Positions 36,991-47,927 of a DNA stretch of 64,000 nt are shown here, one piece after another. Below the pieces are notes generated by a model. The model made no database searches, had not been told where the DNA came from, and saw only the letters and a list, made by a program, of their open reading frames with translations. Numbering within the stretch: position 1 is the stretch's first letter; each line of letters opens with the position of its first letter. The position numbers were made by a program, and so were the translations under genes. The stretch comes from Odobenus rosmarus divergens (taxonomy: Eukaryota > Chordata > Mammalia > Carnivora > Odobenidae), in contig NW_004450276.1 in NCBI RefSeq assembly GCF_000321225.1, positions 5,347,387 through 5,411,386 of the forward strand. Direction: 5' to 3'.

Positions 36991-38322
36991 AATTGCGTCA
37001 TTTTAGGAGGTTCTGCTTTCAGCCAGATAGGGGATTTCAGGACCTCAATCTTCAGCTTGGAATAATTCTTATGCCAAAATGACATACTTTTGGACAGCAT
37101 TCGGTGATCCCTGTAAATTTTAATCCATTGGAACTCAAACAGAAATACCAATAGTACAAAAGAGGACATGTTAAACACCATAAAAGAATGATTAAAATGC
37201 AGTGACATCTCAGAGAAGAGAGAGATCACTATACTGATTAGATCAAGAAAGACCAAACCAAAGCACAGGCAAGTGAAATGAATCTTTGGATTTCAAGCAG
37301 AGATAAGAATTGCATTCTAGTAGGCTGAAACATTTTTTCCAATAAGCATAATGGTAAGGATATGGAATCTATCAAGAGTGCATTACATAATCTAATCTGG
37401 CTGAAAAGTAGAGAATATTTCAAAAATTTACATGTAACCCTTTCAACTCCTCTATTTGAAAGTTTGATATAAAGGCTGATCAACAAATATATTATTATTG
37501 TTAAATCAAGAATGAGTTTTCACCAGGACTAGAACTTTTTTACCTTTAGAAACAAAGGACAGCAAATGATTTCTTGTTAAAGGGTACAAAATTCCATTCA
37601 ATCGTAATTGATTGATCCAATTGCACTGGACTATTTGGGAGCAAAAGTCCTTAACGAGCAGGTCGGTCCTGACATGTGGAGTGTTGGCATCAATTGTGAG
37701 ATACATCACAAGGAGTTAGTCTCTAGCACCTTTTCCCAAATATTTCTGTTCTACAAAAATAAATGAGACAAGGGGAAAATTCTGGAAGATGGTGGAGTAG
37801 GAAGCACGGGGACTCTCTCCCCATCCTGACAATGAATGCACTGCCAGAATCTGCCCGACATAACAACTTTGGAACTGTGGAGTCTGTTGAAGGCTTGCAA
37901 ATTGCAGGCAAAGTTTGGATGGTAAATTGCAGTTAATTTCAGTCAATTTTATCTCTTAGCACAATAGCAGCTATTCATCTCTTATCCCCAGCCATACGGC
38001 AGGGAGCTGGGCACCTATGGTCCTGGAGCAGCCTGCACACAGTTTGGAGGTGCCAAGGTGGATAAAAATGACCCTATCCTCCAAATATCAAGGATCTGTG
38101 CTCCAATCACTGATTGCTGCTTCTAATCTCAGAGGTGCAGACGAGGTGGGCAGCCATCATTGTTGCACCTCTCTCCATTGTTGGAAGTACCCCCTCCCTA
38201 GCTGAAGGGACTTCCAAAAAAATGTAAAGAGCCAATGCCCTCCCCTCACTTCATATCTCTTCTTTTCCCCTTTTAGGATCCAGATATTTAAAGATTAGGG
38301 CAGTCCAACACAGCTGCATCTT

Positions 38323-38525
38323 GGGGCATCTGGGTGGCTCAGTCGGTTGAGCATCAGACTCTTGATTTTGGCTCAGGTCATGATCTCCAGGTGGTGAGAT
38401 CGAGCCCTGCATCAGGCTCCATGCTCAGCAGGGAGTCTGCTTAAGATTCTCTCTCTCCCTCTCTTGCTGCCCCTCCCCCAACTCGCACACTCTCTCCCTA
38501 AAATAAATAAATCTTTTTTTTTTAA
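38323..38525 (+). mobile_element. Can-SINE, CAGACTCTTGATTTTGG type, in the ancient L1
   Basis: Full-length with (T)n after AAATAAATC. Short ctgcat repeats flank it. Confidence 0.9.
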
Positions 38526-38594
38526 CTGCATATATGGGTAAAATTAAAAAGTAATCAAAAATACTGAGGGAGAGTCTCAGAAAAGACCGGAGAA

Positions 38595-38712
38595 GGGAGA
38601 AGCAGGCTCCCAGAGGAGTAGGGAGCCCGATGCAAGGCTCTATCCCTGGACCCTGGGATCATGACCTGAACCGAAGGCAGTTGGTTAACCAACTGAGCCA
38701 CCCAGACATCCC
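38595..38712 (-). mobile_element. Can-SINE fragment (head half)
   Basis: Reverse head region from agaagcaggctccc to gagccacccagacatccc; the tail half has been lost or is unrecognisable in 38540-38594. Confidence 0.85.
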
Positions 38713-39069
38713 GAATGGAAATAATTAATTTAAGGAACAGAATAAAAAAATTGAAGGAAAGTTAATAGAACCTAAGACACATGTGGGACATAATCAAATG
38801 GATCAACATATGTATTGTGGGAATCCCCAAAGGGGAAGAGAAAGAGAATGGGGCAGAGAATCTTGAAATCAATAAGAGAAGTGACTTATCACAGACAAGG
38901 GATCCTCAACAAATTATCAACAGATTTCTCATCAGAAACTTTGGAGGCCAGAAGGTAGTTGGCCCATATATTCAAAGTGATAAAAGAAAAAAAAACTTGT
39001 TAACTAAGAATATTATATCCAGCAAAACTGTCCTTCAAAAGTGAAGGAGAAATTAAGACATTCACAGAT

Positions 39070-39408
39070 GGGGTGCCTGGCTGGTTCAGTCATTAAGTGT
39101 CTGCCTTCAGCTCAGGTCATGATCCCAGGGTCCTCGGATTGAGCCCCACATTGGGCTCCTGCTCTGCGGGAAGCCTGCTTCTTCTCTCTGTCGAATAAAT
39201 AAAATCTTTAAAAAAGTTCAGTCATTAAGTGTCTGCCTTCAGCTCAGGTCATGATCCCAGGGTCCTCGGATTGAGCCCCACATTGGGCTCCTGCTCTGCG
39301 GGAAGCCTGCTTCTCCCTCTCCCACTCCCCCTGCTTGTGTTCCCTCTCTCACTGTCTCTCTCTCTCTGTCAAATAAATAAATAAATAAATCTTTAAAAAA
39401 AAAAAAAA
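39070..39408 (+). mobile_element. Tandemly duplicated Can-SINE
   Basis: Two copies share the same private variants (gttcagtcattaagtg, cctcggattgagcc, ggctcctgctctgcggg) over about 99 bp at a 132-bp spacing (from 39084 and 39216). The first lacks most of the CT body; the second lacks the head start. One perfect 12-bp TSD acattcacagat (39058-39069, 39409-39420) encloses both. Confidence 0.93.
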
Positions 39409-41407
39409 ACATTCACAGATAAACAAAAGCTGAGGGAGTTCATTACCACTAGACTTGCCCTTTAAGAAATGATCAAGGGAGTTTTGCAGGGTGAAATGAA
39501 ATGACACTAGACACTAACTTGAAGCCCTATGAAGAGATAGAGATCTCAATAAATGTAAATACATGGACAATAATAAAAACTAGTGTTATTATAGCTATGG
39601 TTTGTAACTCCATGTTTTGTTTTGAACATGACTTGAAAGTTCAATATATGTTTTGAAGAATAATTATTTGTCTAGTTTTATTACTATTAAACTTTATTAC
39701 TATTTAAGCTTCAGTTTGTAACTTCATATGCATTTTCTACATAATTTAAGGAACTAACACTTTTAAAAGAATTAATAGTTTATATTTTGGGGCACACAAT
39801 AAATAAAGATGTAATTTTGTGACATTACCAACCAAACGGGTGGGGACGAAGCTGTAAAAGAGCAAAAATTTGGTATGTTTTTGAAGTTAAGCTGGCATAA
39901 ATTCAAATTCAAGTATTATAAATTTAGAACGTTAAGCATAATCCCCATGGCAACCATAAAGAAAATAGCTATAGAATACACACAAAAGGAAATGACAAAG
40001 GAATTTAAATATTTCACTACAAAACATTAAGTAAATAAAAGACGACTGTAATGCAGAAAATGGGGGACAAAAAAAGCTGTAAGGCATACAGAAAACAATA
40101 GCAAATGCAGAGGTAAGTTCCTCTTTATTGGTAATTTAAGTGTAAAAGGATTAAGCTCTCCAATCAAAAGACAGAGATTAGCAGAATGGATAAAAGCACA
40201 TGATCTGACTACATGTCCTCTATAAGAGATTCACTTTAAAAGACAAAAAGAGATTGAAAGTAGAAGGATGGAAAAAGATGCAAATAGTAACCAATAGAGA
40301 GCAGGAGTGGCTATGCAAATATCAGACAACTAGACTTTAAATCAAAAAAGTTTATGAAAGAAAGGATATATAATTTCAATACTGTTTCAATACTGCCAAA
40401 AGTTATGACAATTATAAATAGTTATGCACCTAATGAGAGACCACCAAAATATACGAAGCGAAACCTGACAGAATTGAAGGGAGATATAGTTCTACAATAA
40501 TAGTTGGAGACCTTAATACCTCACTCTCAATAATGAATAGAACAACCAGACAGAAGATATAAATGAGGAAATAGAGAACAGAACACAACAAACCAACTAC
40601 ATTTAACAGACATATACAGAACACTCTACCCAATTAATTCTTAACCAAGAAGGTGAAAGACTTGTGCAATGAAAACCACAAAACATTGCTGAAAGAAATT
40701 AAAGAAGACATAAATAAATGGAAATATATCCCATGTTCATGGATTGGAAGACTTCCCAGTTTTATTAAATAGAAGACTTATACTGTTAAGATGGCAATAA
40801 TACCCAAAATAATCTACAGATTCAATACAATTCCTATCAACATCCCAAAGATTTTTTTCAGAAAAGGAAAAAGGCATCTTAAAATTCATATGGAATCTCA
40901 AGAGACCCCAAAAAGCCAAAACAATCTGGAAAAAGAACAACGCTAGAAGACTCACACCTCCTAATTTCAAAACTTACTACAAAGCTACAGTAACAAAACA
41001 GTATGGTACAGACATAAAGACATATAGACCAGTGGCATAGAAAAGAGAGCCCAAAAATAAACTTTCAAAAATATACAGTCAAATGACATTTTACAAGGGT
41101 GCCAAGACAATTCAATGGGGCAAAGGACATTCTTCTATAAATGGTACTGGGGAAACTGGATATCCACTTGCAAAAGAATGAAAGTGTAGTCTTACCTAAC
41201 ACCATATACAAAAATTAACTCAAAATGGATCAAAGACCTAAATGTAAGACCTAAAACTAAAATATTCTGAAAAAAAACATGAGGCAAAATCTTCACAACA
41301 TTGGATTTGGCACTGATTTGTTGGCTCTGACACTAAAAGCACAGACAAGAAAAGCAAAAATAGACAAATTGAACTTCATGAAAAGTGTTTTAAATTTGTG
41401 CATTAGA

Positions 41408-41607
41408 TGGGGTGCCTGGGTGGCTCAGTCGCTGAGCCTCTGCCTTCGGCTCAGGTCATGGTCCCGAAGTCCTGGGATAGGGCTGCATATTGGGCTCCCT
41501 GCTCAGCGGGAAGCCTGCTTCTCCCTCCCCCACTCCCCCTGCTATGTTCCCTCTCTCACTGTGTCTCCCTCTGTCAAATAAATAAATAAAATCTTTAAAA
41601 AATAAAT
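41408..41607 (+). mobile_element. Can-SINE inside the ancient L1
   Basis: Full-length. Perfect 16-bp TSD aaatttgtgcattaga (41392-41407, 41608-41623). Confidence 0.96.
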
Positions 41608-41927
41608 AAATTTGTGCATTAGAAGATAATATCAAGCAAAAGGGTAACTCAGAAAATGGGAGGAAATATTTGCAAATCATATATCTGATAAAGGGTTAAC
41701 ACCCAGACTATATAAAGAACTCCTACCACTCAACAACAAAAAACAAACAAGCCAATTCCAAAAATGGGCCAAGGACTTAAATAGGCATTTCCCCAGAGAA
41801 AATATACAAATGGCCAAAAAGCACATGGAAAGATGCTTAACATCATTAATCATTGGGGTAATGCAAATCAAAACCATGATGAGATACCACATATGCATTA
41901 GGATGGCTACTATCAAAATAAATAAAA

Positions 41928-41995
41928 TAGATGATAGATGATTGATACATGATAGAGATAGATAAATGATAGATAGATAGATAGATAGATAGAAA
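41928..41995. repeat. (GATA)n microsatellite inside the ancient L1
   Basis: Imperfect GATA/TGAT units, with a pure agatagatagatagatagat core near 41970-41992. Confidence 0.92.
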
Positions 41996-42105
41996 TAAGA
42001 AGTGTTGATGAGGATGTGGAGAAATTGTAATCCTCGTACACTGTTGGAAGGACCGTAAGATGGTACAGCTGCTTTGCAGTTCCTCAAAAAATTAAAAATG
42101 GAACT

Positions 42106-42305
42106 GGGGCGCCTGGGTGGCTCAGTCGTTAAGCGTCTGCCTTCGGCTCAGGTCATGATCCCAGGATCTTGGGATCGAGCCCCGCGTCAGGCTCCCCACT
42201 CCGTGGGAAGCCTGCTTCTCCCTCTCCCACTCCCCCTGCTTGTGTTCCCTCTCTCGCTATGTGTCTCTCTGTCGAATAAATAAAATCTTTAAAAAAAATA
42301 AAAAT
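42106..42305 (+). mobile_element. Can-SINE, CAGTCGTTAAGC subfamily, inside the ancient L1
   Basis: Full-length. Perfect 12-bp TSD aaaaatggaact (42094-42105, 42306-42317). Confidence 0.96.
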
Positions 42306-42911
42306 AAAAATGGAACTATCTTCTGATGAAGCAATCCCTCTTCTGGGTATATACCCTCCAAAGAACTGAAAGCAGGGTCTCAATATCAAAGAGATATTTG
42401 TACACCCGTGTCCATTGCAACATTATTCACAATAGCTACAGTCTAGGAAGCAATCCAAATGTCCATCATCAGACGAATGGATAAGCAAAATATGGTCCCT
42501 CCATACAACAGAATATTATCTGATTTAAGAGTAAAAGAAATTCTGGCACATGCTATGACACAGATAAAACTTGAGGTCATTATGCAAAGTGAAATAAGCC
42601 CTTTGCCAAAAGACAATTACTGTATGATTCCACTTACACGAAGTACTTAGAGTAATTAAGATCATAGAGACACAAAGTCAAAGGGTGGTGGCCCGTGGCT
42701 GGGAACAGGGAGGGGGGAAGTTAGTGTTTAACAGGTACAGAGTTTTATTTTTACAAGATGAAAGGTGTTACGGAGATGGATAGGGGTGATCGTTGTACAA
42801 CAACAGGAATGTATTTAATACCACTGAATTATACACTTAAAATGGTTAAGATAGATTTTATGTTATGGGTATTTTAGCACAATAAAAAATTAGAGGAAGA
42901 AAAAAAATGAG

Positions 42912-44655
42912 CTATTTTAAAAATCTGGGGGTGGGGGAATGAGAGAAGAGTCAACATTAGCCCAACTAAGTGTACTCTCACCTCCTCTATTTGTGCTCCA
43001 ACAAGCTTTCTTTGGTGTCTGTGAAAAGCAGAGAATTGCAAGTATGGCAAAGAAGTACACATAGCAACAGCCTCTCTTCAGTAGCAGGAAGCGCATCTGA
43101 CAGTGAGTACCATTCTCCTGTGTCCCGGCCGTGAAACGCTTGTGGACCTCTGATGCATGTGGCTTTCACCTCCACGCAAAATAAGAGTCTTTCATTCCCA
43201 AATACAGAATAGATATAAAGGAAGTTCTTTAAGCTACTATAAGCAAAAGGCACAGTACAATTTTAAAGGTATTGGTACTGGTGATCATCTCTAAGTGACT
43301 TTTTACAAACACATGCCTAGCGTCCTCATCTCCCAGAAACATTTGGGGGAGCATCTTTTTGAGTGGTAGAAGGGTGCATGTGTGTGTGTGTGTCTAATTT
43401 CATCTCTACTGCATGGATTCACACTCCCTAAAACACTGGCATGAAAAGACCCCAAAGGAATGTTCTAGACACCAGCAGCTGCTGCACGGTCTTGGGCTTT
43501 AATGCCTGACACGTGGAAATAATTCATGAAAACAACCAGGCAGTCTCACACCATGTATCTCTTCAATAGCCTCTCCCGGTCTTTGAGATGTAGCTAGGAA
43601 AAAAAGTGATTTTTTTCACTTGCTCCTTGCTTATAAGGAAGGCTCCTTAGTTGCATAAATTAATTAATCACTCCAAGGACTAATCAAGATGTAGAAATGA
43701 CAGCGATTCAAAATGTGCCAGTTTGGGTTTTTTATTTTTTTGTTTTGGGTGGGGGGAGTTGGTAGCTGGCTCAGTCAAAGCGTAAGAGTAACCACTGTCA
43801 TAAATCACACTGACTTTTCCCAGGTTGTTAAGGCAGGATGGAAATTTCAGCCAGTCAAAGCACCAGGCTGGCTCTCTGTTCCACACCTCATAAAATGAGT
43901 ACAAGGTACCTTTGCAAGAAAGCAACTTGGACCATACAATGCCAGAGTCACAGGGGAAGAGAGAAAATGTGAAAAGCAAACTATAGGCTTAAAAAAAAAT
44001 GCAAATCCAGCTTATGTTTGGACTCAGCTATTTTAAAATATGATCTCTCAGCCCACTAGCTACCCCACTTGGAAGGAAACTCTTAATTTATTTCTAAGGA
44101 GTGGCAGAATTCATTAGAATTACAGTCTCCTCATCCAGCCTTATGGTTTAAGAAATTGCCTCTAGGAACTTGCCTAAAATAACTTTTTATAGTCTGTACT
44201 TCAATAAAGAGTCTTTTGCTGAAACTTGGATCAGATGTTCATTTATTACCCTCACCTTTTAATCAATTAAAACATATATCATAAAAGCACATTCCTTATA
44301 AGAGGAAAAACATAGGAGTTATTCTCCTTGCTGTGCTCACAGCACAATTTTTCTAGAATGAAAGGAAGCTGCACATGTGTACTGAGTGTTCAAAGTATGC
44401 CTGCATCATGGGGTAGCTACACGAAATATTATTTTATTATCAGAATCAGACAGAAACTCATGGGTAGGAGGTAATAACTTCCCTTTGCAAGTGTCAGCTC
44501 CAAATGGGGGTGGGCATGGGAGCGTTTAAGGGACTGGACTAGGGAATGGCACTAGAGGGAAAGAGACTAAGGGAAAGGACTAGAAAATCATGCCTTTATT
44601 CAATTTTTAAAACCAAACATTTTCTAAGTAAAAGGAATCTCACTTTATCTGTCTT
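42912..44655. other. No feature recognised
   Basis: Single-copy-looking DNA after the ancient L1. Open frames up to 99 codons are unlike known proteins. Confidence 0.55.
43375..43393. repeat. (TG)n microsatellite
   Basis: gcatgtgtgtgtgtgtgtgt; short. Confidence 0.9.
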
Positions 44656-44672
44656 AAAATTGAGATGATCAC

Positions 44673-44864
44673 GGGGCGCGTGGGTGGCTCAGTCGTTGAG
44701 TGTCTGCCTTCCGCTGGGGTCATGATCCCAGAGTCCCGGGATCGAGCCCCACCTCGGGCTCCCCATCCGCAGGAAGCCGGCTTCTCCCTCTCCCACTCCC
44801 ACTGCTGTGTTCCCTCTCTCGCTGTGTCTCTCTCCGTCAAATAAATAAATAAAATCTTTAAAAA
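44673..44864 (+). mobile_element. Can-SINE, CAGTCGTT type
   Basis: Full-length. Perfect 17-bp TSD aaaattgagatgatcac (44656-44672, 44865-44881), suggesting a young insertion. Confidence 0.97.
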
Positions 44865-44992
44865 AAAATTGAGATGATCACAAAAGTACTTGCGGTGAGG
44901 GCTTATTCCAAAATGCCCCTTCTTGGGCAAAAAAAGTACTTATTTTAAAGCTCAAAGACTGGGAGCCCCTCACCACCTTTCCATTCTCCCTT

Positions 44993-45004
44993 TTTTTTAA
45001 GATT

Positions 45005-45039
<35 letters not shown>

Positions 45040-45245
45040 TTTGAGAGGGAGAGAGCGAGCACGCAGGTGTGAGCATGAGGGGGGAGGGGCAGAGGGAGAG
45101 TCAGGAGGAGGGGGCAGATGGAAAGGGAGGAGGAGGGGTAGAGGGAGAAGCAGACTCCCCGCTGAGCAGGGAGCCCAACAGGGGCTCTATCCTAGGACCC
45201 TGGGATCATGACTGAGGCGAAACGACTGAGCCACCCAGGCGCCCC
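44993..45245 (-). mobile_element. Can-SINE with expanded (TTTA)n and extra purine tract
   Basis: Reverse copy. The A-rich tail has expanded to about ten TTTA units (45005-45041) and the GA-rich body is longer than usual (45045-45145). Head ends ccacccaggcgccc. Confidence 0.92.
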
Positions 45246-46779
45246 TCCATTTTTCCTGACGCACTGCTATTGTGGACCCAGCCAGTTCCCCAATGCCGTC
45301 ATTGAGACATATGCTATCACAGTCTAGAGCGCACGTTCTTCTGCCCACCCACCCCCACCGCACTCACATATATGCATACACTCATGAAGAAAGGAAACAG
45401 CTCTTAAAATCATGTGGCTGCATCCCCCCAGGGAAGAAAGAAACAGAAAACCTAGGCTGTAGGGAGAAAAAAGGTGTTATCACAAGGGGTTTATTCTCCC
45501 TGATCAGACTTTTCTTCTCTAAAATCAATGAGTTGGCCGCTAAACAAATGAAAACAAACAAAAACAAAATACACCAAAAACTCTTGACTGCAGTTTGAAA
45601 CCCTTTTAAAAGAGGTCCTTTTGAAGTCTTGGATCTCTGGTCCATCCGAGACAGCCACGTCCGATGTGTTAGACTTCGCATGACTTTGTCCCCCAGCTGG
45701 GCATCGTCCATCAGGGAACACATAATTTCGAGTGATATGTATGTGCTCCTGCTGCAACTGGACTTGGGGGCTGGATGCCGGGGCAGGGAAGGGTTCTACT
45801 CGTAGGAAGTCCGTAGTCTGGTTTGGAAGGGATAAGGAAGGTGAAATAGTTAAACTATGCCAGATAACATAGACTAAGGTGTGGAAGTGTGGGCAGATTG
45901 GGTTCCTCAGGAGGCAGACTCTGAGGTAACAGGGTGCAGGAGGATCTTAGGGAGTGCTCTCGGGGTCCACACCCGTGGGGGAAAGACAAGACTCAGGCCT
46001 AGGCCGGTGGAGAAGTTGGGCTGTGGGGTGGGCCCTCTGTGGGAAGCTCTGAAGCTACAATGTCCTTTCGGAATTGCCCATGCTGGGCCTTCAGGCGGCC
46101 GCACACATTCCGGCCAGTTGCAGGGTGCAGGATGCCCCGGGTGGGGACTATAACCTAGAGCAAAGTGGCTCCTGGGGCAGAGGCAATTCCCAGGGTGCCC
46201 CGACAGCAGGGGTTCCCCTGTCTGGCCTGCAGCGCTCCCAGCAGTGGGGAATAAGTTCTTCCATCTTGAAGGGGGAATCTGGGCAGCACCGCGTCCACGC
46301 ACGGCGTCCACAGGAGGTTGGCTCCGGGTCACAATTTGCCCTGCCCCTGGGGGAGGTGCCCGCTCACAAGGGCAGGCCCCAGCTTCCTCACCCACATCCA
46401 TCTGACTGGATGATCTAAATCACCGGCCTCATATTTAAACATTCCAGTTTTTTCCGGGACTTGAAACTTGGCTTACATGCAGGAAGGAGGGATTATTGAA
46501 GCCGAGGCAGGAGCCTCAAAGCCTAAACATTTCTGCTGCTGAGACCCCTGGAGGGTCTGTCTGCCTGCCGGCTGGAAGCCAGGGTTTCAGCTCTCCCTTC
46601 CGTTCTGTGAGGTACCTCAGGGCCTTCCCCAAAACATCCCTGTTTGGGCCTGTATTCCAGAACTGGGTTTTGTTGGTTGCCAACAAACAAACAAACAAAC
46701 AAACAACCTACCCTGATTAATAAAGAGGGATTATGAGGAGGACTGAAAGAATCTATGACTGTGTATATGCCTAATGCCT
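45246..46779. other. GC-rich patch and unassigned DNA
   Basis: 45900-46420 is clearly GC-rich (roughly 60%) and contains about 17 CpG, including gcggccgc near 46097. By a hand count the CpG observed/expected ratio is about 0.4, below the usual island cut-off. A minus-strand open frame of 164 codons (46401-45907) crosses it. No domain recognised. Confidence 0.45.
46684..46706. repeat. (CAAA)n microsatellite
   Basis: Five to six CAAA units. Confidence 0.92.
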
Positions 46780-46915
46780 AAACTCTCAGCCCCATGAAGG
46801 CAGGGGACAAGTCTACCTTATTTGCTGTGAGATCCCACTTAGGCATGGTGATTGGCATGGCACAGCACCTAACAAACACTAGTTCAGTCAATGAATGAAT
46901 GATTGAATGAATGAA
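46780..46915 (+). repeat. L2 3' end
   Basis: ccccatgaaggcaggggaca, ggcatggcacagcacctaac and the (GAAT)n-like end tcaatgaatgaatgattgaa. Confidence 0.75.
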
Positions 46916-47332
46916 AGAAAATGGAGGACTTCCATGTAGGCTGGAATCATCAAAAGGCTTCATGAAAAAGGTGGAAATTTCGCACAGCATTACATGAGAG
47001 GAGTTCGCTGAACAGAGAAAGGGATCCTGCCAGGAAGAAAAGAGACCTGAATCAACAGGCTAAGGAGGCCAGCGGCTTGGAGCAGAGGGTATAGATTACA
47101 GGATTTGGGCCGATGTGCAGACCACTGATGCCCCCCCGGGGAGCCGGACAGGCTTCATGTGGTGGGCAGTAGGAGGACATGGAAGGTCCCGTGCAAAGAT
47201 CAGCGGACTCCTCATCAGCTTCCTTCCTACCTACTGAAAACTCACTGACAGTGAAGGTAATGCCAAAACCTGTTCAAAATTTCCCCCCACCATCACTGCC
47301 GGGGGAGCCAGGTTGAGAAAAATCTAACCAGA

Positions 47333-47761
47333 NNNNNNNNNNNNNNNNNNNNNNNNNNNNNNNNNNNNNNNNNNNNNNNNNNNNNNNNNNNNNNNNNNNN
47401 NNNNNNNNNNNNNNNNNNNNNNNNNNNNNNNNNNNNNNNNNNNNNNNNNNNNNNNNNNNNNNNNNNNNNNNNNNNNNNNNNNNNNNNNNNNNNNNNNNNN
47501 NNNNNNNNNNNNNNNNNNNNNNNNNNNNNNNNNNNNNNNNNNNNNNNNNNNNNNNNNNNNNNNNNNNNNNNNNNNNNNNNNNNNNNNNNNNNNNNNNNNN
47601 NNNNNNNNNNNNNNNNNNNNNNNNNNNNNNNNNNNNNNNNNNNNNNNNNNNNNNNNNNNNNNNNNNNNNNNNNNNNNNNNNNNNNNNNNNNNNNNNNNNN
47701 NNNNNNNNNNNNNNNNNNNNNNNNNNNNNNNNNNNNNNNNNNNNNNNNNNNNNNNNNNNNN
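47333..47761. other. Assembly gap (429 N)
   Basis: Right edge begins inside a forward SINE, so at least that SINE's head and its TSD are missing. Confidence 0.98.
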
Positions 47762-47927
47762 CGGCTCAGGTCATGATCCCAGGGTCCTGGGATCGAGTCC
47801 CACATCGGGCTCCCTGCTCAGCGGGTAGCCTGCTTCTCCCTCTGCCTCTCCCCCTGTTTATGTTCCTTCTCTCGCTGTGTCTCTCTCTGTCAAATAAATA
47901 AATAAAATCTTTAAAAAAAAAAAAAAG
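47762..47927 (+). mobile_element. Can-SINE, head lost in an assembly gap
   Basis: Starts at cggctcaggtcatgatccc directly after the N run and continues to a normal tail. Confidence 0.92.

Larger units (their letters stand above)
37768..42904 (+). mobile_element. Ancient L1 (L1M-like), internally deleted, with nested SINEs
   Basis: Old L1 in the + direction. The 5' end (about 37775-38300) looks like an L1M 5' leader (ctggaagatggtggagtagg). The 38720-39060 and 39409-40060 stretches match the end of ORF1 and the inter-ORF region. 40100-40620 matches the ORF2 endonuclease part, and from about 40640 the sequence jumps to the RT C-terminal region and runs to an L1-type tail near 42890. Much of ORF1 and the RT core is missing. 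A short aaatgag match at 37761 and 42905 may be the TSD. All frames carry many stops. SINE insertions or fragments sit at 38323, 38595, 39070, 41408 and 42106. Confidence 0.75.

Noticed and set aside
29395..41995. Repeated short units as a CRISPR array
   Set aside because: The repeats are microsatellites and interspersed eukaryotic retroelements; there are no regular spacers and no cas genes.
45907..46401. 164-codon minus-strand open frame as a coding exon
   Set aside because: GC-rich DNA has few stop codons by chance, an overlapping open frame exists on the other strand, and no known domain is present.
45957..46411. CpG island promoter
   Set aside because: By hand count the CpG observed/expected ratio is about 0.4, below the usual 0.6 criterion, and no gene start is evident.
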